Source: Holosporaceae bacterium (GTDB lineage: Bacteria > Pseudomonadota > Alphaproteobacteria > UBA3830). Taken from it: a DNA stretch of 5,277 bases. Under the pieces are notes generated by a model. The model was given only the letters and a program-made list of their open reading frames with translations, was not told the origin of the DNA and searched no databases. Made by a program: the position numbers and the translations under genes. Within the stretch, counting starts at the first letter, position 1; each line of letters starts with the position of its first letter. Below, in pieces: positions 1 through 4,398 of the stretch. The stretch spans positions 1 through 5,277 of the forward strand of contig JAITRK010000001.1 of assembly GCA_031288435.1 (NCBI GenBank), written 5' to 3'.

Positions 1-301
1 AATAGTCGATGTAACTCTGGACGGCAAAAAGATCGACGATAGGAAGTATGGTTTCGAAAAAGCCGATTCTATGCTTCGGCTAAACATGTCAGTGGGCTAT
101 AAAAAACCAAGGGCATTGGAGGTCGTTTATGAAGCGGGAATTGTCGAAGACGTCCAGAATATTCCATACCAATTGAAGCTGGCAAACCTCATGCTGCTGG
201 CGAACGCCTACCAGGAAAGATATTCCCATAAAAATGACGATATATTTTCCAGAGGCGTTAGGCAGTTGCTTAGCCCGTTTCTAAATCTAAGACTATGCTA
301 G
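1..301 (+). CDS. Phage head-tail connector protein, gp6/phiE125 gp8-like (5' partial)
   Basis: The frame is open from the left edge (first full codon at 2) and ends with TAG at 299-301, giving 99 visible residues. The ATG at 71 is internal, because in-frame sequence before it reads as ordinary protein (VDVTLDGKKIDDRKYGFEKA). The C-terminal half carries the pattern typical of the family: a strand ending in VVYEAG, then IPYQLKLANLMLLANAYQ as a helix, then GVRQLLSPFLNLRL as the last helix. In family members the last segment is a near-invariant G-V-R-x-L-L-x-P-x-R/L-x-L-R-L motif. These proteins form a ring below the portal and receive the head closure protein. Members are usually around 180-200 residues, so roughly the N-terminal half lies outside the window. 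Its position just before a head-tail joining gene agrees with the call. Confidence 0.85.
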   Translation, partial: IVDVTLDGKKIDDRKYGFEKADSMLRLNMSVGYKKPRALEVVYEAGIVEDVQNIPYQLKLANLMLLANAYQERYSHKNDDIFSRGVRQLLSPFLNLRLC

Positions 302-304
302 GAG
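300..304 (+). promoter_or_regulatory. Shine-Dalgarno site of the head closure gene
   Basis: AGGAG lies 7 nt before the ATG at 312 and overlaps the TAG stop of the upstream connector gene. The overlap suggests coupled translation of the two genes. It also fixes the start at 312. Confidence 0.75.
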
Positions 305-311
305 TAACGCC

Positions 312-611
312 ATGCGAAATTTATTCAATACAAAGGTAAAAATCGAAACCGCAGAGAAAAAACTTTCCGAAAGTAATGTCTGGATTTTGGAGTATGTCTA
401 CTGGAATGATCTGTGGGCGTCGATTTTTATCAAGGATATTTCCGCCAGAAGGGCGTTGTATCTATTTGTAATTAAATGGAGAAAGGATTTTCCTGACAAT
501 TTTAGAATTGCTTTAAACGGCAAAATTTTTATGCCAACGCAGCTACCTGTTCGCGATCCTGCAAAGGATTTAATCCTGTTCCATGCTACAGTAAAACAAA
601 AGGGGGAATAA
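312..611 (+). CDS. Phage head-tail joining (head closure/stopper) protein
   Basis: This 99-residue protein resembles the head-tail adaptor family (Phage_H_T_join, SPP1 gp16-like; RcGTA g7 equivalent), which closes the head channel and docks the tail. Visible hallmarks are W31-N-D-L-W-A-S-I38, matching the family's W-x-x-V/L-W-A-x-I strand, then IKWRKDF at 54-60 (the family's I-R-W-R-x-D/G), then FRIALNGKIF at 64-73 and L77 to D86 (the family's R-I-x-x-x-G-x-x-Y, then D). About 100-110 residues is the usual length, so the protein looks complete. It follows the connector by 10 nt and its TAA directly abuts the next ATG. The call rests on motif pattern and gene order. No database search was possible. 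Confidence 0.8.
   Translation: MRNLFNTKVKIETAEKKLSESNVWILEYVYWNDLWASIFIKDISARRALYLFVIKWRKDFPDNFRIALNGKIFMPTQLPVRDPAKDLILFHATVKQKGE
601..607 (+). promoter_or_regulatory. Shine-Dalgarno site of the tail terminator gene
   Basis: The purine run AGGGGGA lies inside the last codons of the head closure gene, a few bases before the ATG at 612. Stop (609-611) and start (612-614) touch, which points to translational coupling. Confidence 0.65.
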
Positions 612-1019
612 ATGTTTTTACCTTGGGATTTTGGCATCATAAACGCCATAAAAAAAGGACTTACAACTGTGATATTTCCTTCGTCGCCGCCGGAAATGCT
701 ACGGAAAACGCCATACATAATTTTTGAACTGAAAGATATTAGGCAGGGGAAGAATCTTATGTCCCGTGTGGAGTTCGTCCTGACCATTGTGGACGGCAAC
801 GATGACGATGGCAACAGCTGCAGCGGCAAAAGCATCCAGGTTTTGCAGAACATTACAAAAATAATCAGCCGCGAATTAACGCTATATCAGGAGGAGTCCA
901 TCATCGGTTCCGCAAAGATAAAGATAGAATCAATCGAGAATAGAAAAAATAATCTTCGGCTGAATCTGGTAGCGATTCTTCAGCTGAAAGCCATATATGA
1001 GGATGACGCAAATGACTGA
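612..1019 (+). CDS. Putative tail terminator/tail completion protein (DUF3168/gp17-like)
   Basis: This is a 135-residue protein. After an N-terminal helix it has TPYIIFEL (33-40), then SRVEFVLTIVD (51-61), a D/N/G-rich loop (62-72), a long amphipathic helix (about 73-92), then strands IIGSAKIKIESIE (97-109) and NNLRLNLVAILQLKAI (113-128). This layout of an early strand, an R-x-E-F-x-L-x-I-V strand, a helix and then two strands is that of tail terminators such as RcGTA g8 and DUF3168 proteins, which cap the tail tube and join it to the head. Length and position just after the head closure gene both fit. Sequence identity to named members is probably low, so the call leans on architecture and order. 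HK97 gp10-like and general minor tail proteins are the alternatives. Confidence 0.6.
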   Translation: MFLPWDFGIINAIKKGLTTVIFPSSPPEMLRKTPYIIFELKDIRQGKNLMSRVEFVLTIVDGNDDDGNSCSGKSIQVLQNITKIISRELTLYQEESIIGSAKIKIESIENRKNNLRLNLVAILQLKAIYEDDAND

Positions 1020-1119
1020 ACCAATTAACGAAGAAAATAACTCAATGGATGAGCTGGCCGAGTACCTGGAATATATGTCTCGAACGACGCCGACTGCGGC
1101 TCCTGAGTGGATGGACTAA
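1012..1119 (+). CDS. Small acidic protein, 35 residues, overlapping the tail terminator gene
   Basis: ATG at 1012 lies inside the end of the upstream gene (ATGACTGA, an 8-nt overlap) and TAA is at 1117-1119. The peptide begins MTEPINEENN, continues with a predicted amphipathic helix (about MDELAEYLEYMSR, residues 12-24) and ends TTPTAAPEWMD. It is strongly acidic at the N-terminus. The composition is like that of a real soluble protein, whereas the competing frame over the same bases (from an ATG at 1049) gives an implausible W/R/L-rich stretch. I do not recognise a family. Context suggests a small tail-assembly or chaperone-like factor, or a leader whose translation delivers ribosomes to the ATG at 1121. 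No strong Shine-Dalgarno site is visible, so expression would depend on coupling with the upstream gene. Confidence 0.6.
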   Translation: MTEPINEENNSMDELAEYLEYMSRTTPTAAPEWMD

Positions 1120-1120
1120 C

Positions 1121-1633
1121 ATGATGCCGGAGACTAATCTGCTGCTTGGCATATCCGGATTACCTCCGGAGAGTGCGAGGAACTGTGTCCAGGAGCTGCT
1201 GCCAATTCCAAACGGCGAATTTAGACGATCAATAAATGGAGACCTGCTTTTTCTCGAATCGTCCGAAAATAAAAAATATAAAAGCGTCATATCCTGTCGC
1301 GATACAAATTCGCCTCTGGCAGATAAAATTTGGATAGGATCGCAAATTGCCGTTGGATGCATTCAGAATCTGTGGCAATCGCTGGCTCCAGGAGAAACGA
1401 AAATTCAGCTACTTAGGCCGCCGGTAAAGGATTCCGTTTTCGTTTCCAGCGCAGATGGAACTCCGGAAAAATTCAAGCTCAGCAACGCCACGGTGGAGCT
1501 GCTAAAAACCTACGAAGAAAAAATATTCGTGAGTTTTAGGCCATGGCTAAGCATGAAGGTGCTGGATTTTTCACTTGAAACCGACGAATGGGGAATGACA
1601 GGCTGCTGGAGATTGAGGTTGGAGGAACTCTAG
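1121..1633 (+). CDS. Phage tail-region protein of unknown exact role, 170 residues
   Basis: I chose the ATG at 1121 (another follows at 1124) because it sits one base after the stop of the small ORF (TAACATG), an arrangement typical of reinitiation. The longer start at 1049 would add a W/R/L-rich stretch that looks like a shadow of the small ORF. The protein appears beta-rich and soluble, with no signal peptide or membrane segment. Notable parts are YKSVISCRDTNSP (53-65), IWIGSQIAVGCIQNLW (70-85) and a C-terminal block VSFRPWLSMKVLDF (137-150), then DEWGMTGCWRLRLEEL (155-170). The R-P-x-L-x-M-x-V, D-E-W-G and L-x-L-E-E pattern recalls conserved hypothetical tail-cluster proteins of alphaproteobacterial phages, an unverified recollection. 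It could be a tail tube or distal tail component, since a recognisable major tail gene is otherwise absent. Confidence 0.7.
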   Translation: MMPETNLLLGISGLPPESARNCVQELLPIPNGEFRRSINGDLLFLESSENKKYKSVISCRDTNSPLADKIWIGSQIAVGCIQNLWQSLAPGETKIQLLRPPVKDSVFVSSADGTPEKFKLSNATVELLKTYEEKIFVSFRPWLSMKVLDFSLETDEWGMTGCWRLRLEEL

Positions 1634-1649
1634 GCGAGACGCTGATGAC

Positions 1650-1656
1650 TTTTACT
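1650..1656 (+). repeat. Left copy of 7-bp direct repeat flanking the transporter gene
   Basis: TTTTACT, with its last T being the outer base of the transporter's stop codon (TCA on the + strand, 1656-1658). The identical heptamer recurs at 2626-2632, just beyond the other end of the gene. It may mark the insertion borders but is short enough to be coincidence. Confidence 0.3.
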
Positions 1657-2588
1657 CAGGTGATTTGCTCTTTTGGCGTTGAATTTTTTTTGTTGGAGTA
1701 TTTTCGCGCTCTTTTGTTTTCGCCATAGGTCAAATATAATGTGCATGGGATTAGTATCAGCGCTCCCACCAGGACATTTACTCCTGGTATTTCTCCGAAG
1801 AATAGAAACGCCGTTACTGCGGACAGCAAAAATTCTACGTAGCGGAACGGAGCCAATGCAGACAAATCGGTGGCTTCAAAAGCAAGGAAAATAAGATACT
1901 GCATCAGGTTGGCGAACAATCCGTAGAGGAAAAGCAGAAGCAATTCGTTCAGCATCGGCGTTTTCCAAACCATTAATGCTGGGAAAATAGTAATGACACT
2001 GCTAACGAAGGCAAAATATAAAAGCATGGTGACAGCATCGTCATTGCTCACCATCTTCTTTATCATAATGTCTTGTACTGCAAACAAAAACGCCGACGCC
2101 ACTGGAATTAGATAGATCATTTTGAGTGAAAATGAAACTCCGCTGTCATAGAGGGTTATGAAAGACAATCCGAAAAAACCAATCAGTGTCGCTACCCAAC
2201 GATGCAGGTCGACCCGCTCGTTCAGGAAGAAAATCGACAGCACAAGAACGAATAGCGGAATTGTCCAAAGAATTGAAACGACTTCCACGATTTGAATTTT
2301 AACCAACGCATAGGTGTAGAGATAAAAGCTCGCGGCGCCAAGCATGCCTCTCAGGATATTACCCAGAGGATAGGATGTTTTTAGAATAGCTGCAAGTCCG
2401 CGGGTCCAAACAAATGGCAACAGTGTTACGAGGCTGAAGAAAAATCTAAAAAATATTACTTCCACCGGATCTATGCGCTGCCCTATGAATTTGGCAATGA
2501 CGTCGTTGGCGCAGCTAACCAGCATCATAAGGAAGAGGAAAAATATTCCGTAGCCATACCCTTTTCTGCGAAAAAAATTGTCAGCCAT
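1656..2588 (-). CDS. sam: EamA/DMT-family transporter, probable S-adenosylmethionine uptake (Sam-like)
   Basis: This is a 310-residue inner-membrane protein with ten predicted helices (roughly 11-29, 44-62, 78-96, 101-122, 130-147, 153-172, 186-206, 214-236, 243-264, 268-287). They form the two EamA repeats, ending in the paired motifs FFLNERV (120-126) and FFGEIP (263-268). The segment SCANDVIAKF (25-34), followed by EVIFFRFFFS (43-52) and LLPFV, closely matches my memory of Sam from Rickettsia, which is reported to import S-adenosylmethionine from the host cell. The PFRYVEFLLSA (247-257) and L-I-P-x-T-L-Y-x-x-Y (279-288) blocks also match. A basic Lys/Asn-rich tail follows the last helix. 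The start at 2588 has GGAG six bases upstream. The start at 2615 lacks a Shine-Dalgarno site and would add nine residues. It lies reversed inside a phage tail operon. Substrate specificity is inferred, and other DMT substrates are possible. Confidence 0.8.
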   Translation of the reverse strand: MADNFFRRKGYGYGIFFLFLMMLVSCANDVIAKFIGQRIDPVEVIFFRFFFSLVTLLPFVWTRGLAAILKTSYPLGNILRGMLGAASFYLYTYALVKIQIVEVVSILWTIPLFVLVLSIFFLNERVDLHRWVATLIGFFGLSFITLYDSGVSFSLKMIYLIPVASAFLFAVQDIMIKKMVSNDDAVTMLLYFAFVSSVITIFPALMVWKTPMLNELLLLFLYGLFANLMQYLIFLAFEATDLSALAPFRYVEFLLSAVTAFLFFGEIPGVNVLVGALILIPCTLYLTYGENKRARKYSNKKNSTPKEQIT

Positions 2589-2594
2589 ACCAAA

Positions 2595-2598
2595 CTCC
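2595..2598 (-). promoter_or_regulatory. Shine-Dalgarno site that selects the 2588 start of the transporter
   Basis: On the - strand this reads GGAG, six bases before the ATG at 2588. The upstream in-frame ATG at 2615 is preceded only by an A-rich run and ATAGT, with no ribosome-binding sequence. This favours the 310-residue product. Confidence 0.7.
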
Positions 2599-2615
2599 GT
2601 TCTATCAGGCGACAT

Positions 2616-2623
2616 ACTATACT
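2616..2623. promoter_or_regulatory. Overlapping divergent -10-like boxes
   Basis: ACTATACT contains TATAGT on the - strand (+ positions 2616-2621) and TATACT on the + strand (2618-2623). Each differs from TATAAT at one position. The - strand box would start transcription near 2608, leaving a leader of about 20 nt before the transporter ATG at 2588 and excluding the ATG at 2615 from the message. No good -35 element is visible on either strand at 16-18 bp, so this is a tentative promoter call. Confidence 0.35.
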
Positions 2624-2625
2624 TT

Positions 2626-2632
2626 TTTTACT
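2626..2632 (+). repeat. Right copy of 7-bp direct repeat flanking the transporter gene
   Basis: TTTTACT is identical to 1650-1656. It is followed immediately by GGAGATGAAAG and the ATG of the large tail gene, so the phage ribosome-binding site begins exactly where the putative cassette ends. Confidence 0.3.
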
Positions 2633-2636
2633 GGAG
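2633..2636 (+). promoter_or_regulatory. Shine-Dalgarno site of the large tail gene
   Basis: GGAG lies 7 nt before the ATG at 2644. A nearer ATG at 2637 is in another frame and closes after seven codons, so 2644 is the start. Confidence 0.7.
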
Positions 2637-2643
2637 ATGAAAG

Positions 2644-4386
2644 ATGAAAATAATATTTGATTGGTGCGCTTCCTGCGAGGAAGAGAAAACAGCGTGGCGC
2701 GGCGACGCCCAACTGATATCTCTAGAAATTACACAGCGGGAATGCGGTTTTGCGTCGGCAAAAGCGATTATTACCGCAAGAAATTCCACCGAGGCGCTGC
2801 TAACCAGAAAATACGCGAAAATCGGTGCTCAATTGGATGAAGGAAAGATGGAGACGATTTTCTCCGGCCGCCTCGTGTCCTTTCCCATTGGCATTGGAAA
2901 TTCTTGTCTAAAATTGGAATTTATTTCCGAGCCGGACGACTACCAGGAGCAACTCAACGATTTTCTCCGAAAAAATCAGGCGCTGCACAGGGATGTTGAT
3001 AGGCACACGTTGGTTGATAAAGGCGTCGAATTTGACGATTTGTTTTTTTCAGCCCGCGACATGACAAATCCCACAATCTTTTTGGAAGGAAACAACAACG
3101 TGTTTCACTGGGATATGAAAACTGGAAAATTATCGCTGTCCCATATAAATAGTGGGCTCAAAAATTTCGAAATTTCTGGGAAGGACATAATACAAAATTC
3201 TCTGCGGGTAAGATTATCCCGTGAACCGTACAAAAGCGTAAATTTGCACATATCGGCCAATTGGATCCAGCACATCTATGGCTGCGTGAATTTGTATCCG
3301 CTGATCGCGTCGAATTTTAAAAACGAAGTCGTAAGCTCGCTGACGAACATCAAAAGCGGAATTGAAAATATCTGCAAATTCTCGCCCGGCGGAGGCTATC
3401 GTCTTGTTAATTGCAGAATAAAGGAAATTTTTCCAGCGCAGCGTTGCGAATTCTTCCGTGATTTTTCAGCAACGTCGCGAGAATTTATTGCTGGGAAAAG
3501 TTCGATAAAATTTAAAAAATTTTACTTTGATGGTCGAATGCTTGTTAATTGGCATTATCGACAAAAAATAGTGGAAAACGTAGCGATAAAAATTATAAAA
3601 TCCAGGCACGGCCGAGAAAAGGATATCCACCTAAAACTTGGCGCGTTACAATTGCCAAAAGCTGTTCCCGACTGGGAGTATTTCTGTAGCTACGATTGCA
3701 AACAAAAGGTGGCTCACCAAGGGCAATTGTTCGAATGCCTGGAACCGCATGTTTCCGGAGATAAATTTGACGATGGAAAGTGGAAGTTTTTATCAAAAAT
3801 ACCGGACGCCCTGGCGGACGAAACGGCAGGTTCTTTTTTTTGCACCAATCGCGGCAAAAATGCCATTCGCTATGCGATGCAAAAGGCAATGGCCCTCATA
3901 AATTACTCCCAAAGATTTATCGAAATTGGATTCAGCGTTTACGCCAGGGACTTCATGCGGGCGACATTGGAAGACCAGGTCACCATCGTTGATCAGAGGT
4001 TCCCATCGGGACGCATAGTGGGAAAAATAACAAAAATTACGTTTTTTGCCGACGCAAATCATAGAATCATGCGCCTGGTAATCGCCTGCAATGCATCGTC
4101 CGGATTTACGGAAATTCCACTCGAAAAACTGAACACCTATCTTAAAAATTTATCCATCACCGCCGGCGAAAATAGGGTAGGTCTGGAGCACATTGTGACG
4201 AAGGTGCTTGTGGAAAATCTGCCGGAGGAACAGGAAGACATACTTGGTAGATCCGACGCGAAAACAACGGCAGAACTTCGCTCGATATTAAAAAAACATC
4301 CAACAAAAATAAAGGTATTTTTACATCCGCTAAACACAGCCAGAGTCGTGTCCAAAGACGTAAATCTGCCGGACTTCGTTATGTGA
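2644..4386 (+). CDS. Large phage tail/baseplate hub-like protein with a carbohydrate-binding-like insert
   Basis: This is a soluble 580-residue protein with no signal peptide. Residues 1-104 form a beta-rich N-terminal region with a strand FSGRLVSF (73-80) and LEFISEPDDYQEQL (91-104). A second block has FLEGNNNVFHWD (146-157) and NLHISANWIQ (200-209). Residues about 341-382 (W344, Y346, G360, F363, C365, H369, G372, F375, W380) resemble a small CBM5/12-type sugar-binding module. Residues 424-461, including FIEIGFSV and the segment VDQRFPSGRIVGK, look like a conserved strand pair. The remainder after about 500 is Lys-rich. From memory the overall pattern recalls large conserved hypothetical tail proteins in alphaproteobacterial prophages (a D-R-L-P-G-G-x-x-x-G-K motif and a C-terminal region on the same plan). 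The likely role is tail tip or baseplate hub, possibly touching the cell surface. The exact function is not established by the sequence. Confidence 0.65.
   Translation: MKIIFDWCASCEEEKTAWRGDAQLISLEITQRECGFASAKAIITARNSTEALLTRKYAKIGAQLDEGKMETIFSGRLVSFPIGIGNSCLKLEFISEPDDYQEQLNDFLRKNQALHRDVDRHTLVDKGVEFDDLFFSARDMTNPTIFLEGNNNVFHWDMKTGKLSLSHINSGLKNFEISGKDIIQNSLRVRLSREPYKSVNLHISANWIQHIYGCVNLYPLIASNFKNEVVSSLTNIKSGIENICKFSPGGGYRLVNCRIKEIFPAQRCEFFRDFSATSREFIAGKSSIKFKKFYFDGRMLVNWHYRQKIVENVAIKIIKSRHGREKDIHLKLGALQLPKAVPDWEYFCSYDCKQKVAHQGQLFECLEPHVSGDKFDDGKWKFLSKIPDALADETAGSFFCTNRGKNAIRYAMQKAMALINYSQRFIEIGFSVYARDFMRATLEDQVTIVDQRFPSGRIVGKITKITFFADANHRIMRLVIACNASSGFTEIPLEKLNTYLKNLSITAGENRVGLEHIVTKVLVENLPEEQEDILGRSDAKTTAELRSILKKHPTKIKVFLHPLNTARVVSKDVNLPDFVM
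3667..3789 (+). other. CBM5/12-like module with Cys/His cluster inside the large tail protein
   Basis: This stretch encodes residues 342-382 of the large tail protein. The spacing W344-x-Y346, V356, G360, F363-x-C365, H369-x-S-G372, F375 and W380 follows the W-x-x-x-x-x-Y, V-x-x-x-G-x-x-Y/F-x-C/A, W pattern of small chitin-binding-type modules, which are common on phage tail proteins. C348, C352, H358, C365 and H369 are close together and could bind metal or form a disulfide. The similarity is by eye only. Confidence 0.4.
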
Positions 4387-4391
4387 AAGGA
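4386..4391 (+). promoter_or_regulatory. Shine-Dalgarno-like site of the last gene
   Basis: AAAGGA begins on the last base of the TGA stop of the large tail gene and lies 7 nt before the ATG at 4399. It supports that start and continued operon translation. Confidence 0.6.
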
Positions 4392-4398
4392 ATCGAAA

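Noticed and set aside
650..657. A AAA AAA G slippery heptamer in the tail terminator gene, suggesting programmed -1 frameshifting
   Set aside because: The -1 frame closes after about two dozen codons with an unremarkable peptide. The site is at the start of the gene, not at a tail-chaperone position, and no stimulating stem was seen. A chance A-run is more likely.
398..853. Reverse-strand ORF of 151 codons across the closure and terminator genes
   Set aside because: It lies antisense to two recognisable phage genes, has no ribosome-binding support and an unnatural composition. The same holds for the other reverse ORFs at 1042-1362, 3593-3889, 3793-4062, 4137-4433, 4521-4715, 4667-4936, 4831-5052 and 5010-5210.
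1049..1120. Longer N-terminus for the 170-residue protein, from an ATG at 1049
   Set aside because: The added residues (MSWPSTWNICLERRRLRLL and on) are W/R/L-rich and unlike the rest of the protein. The other frame over these bases gives a natural-looking small protein whose stop is adjacent to the ATG at 1121.
1634..1700. Intrinsic terminator between the convergent 170-residue gene and the transporter
   Set aside because: Only a 4-bp stem (CTGA/TCAG around 1642-1659) with a ten-base loop was found, with no T-run directly after it on either strand. The nearby T-run at 1684-1691 has no stable hairpin before it.
1645..1728. Short + strand ORF starting MTFTQVICSF, possibly the remnant of a phage gene cut by the insertion
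   Set aside because: It runs through the antisense of the transporter's 3' end and closes after 27 codons. Only the first few codons would be phage-derived, too little to support a pseudogene.
2589..2615. Longer start for the transporter at 2615
   Set aside because: There is no Shine-Dalgarno site before 2615, while GGAG is well placed before 2588. The likely -10 box would also place the transcript start downstream of 2615.
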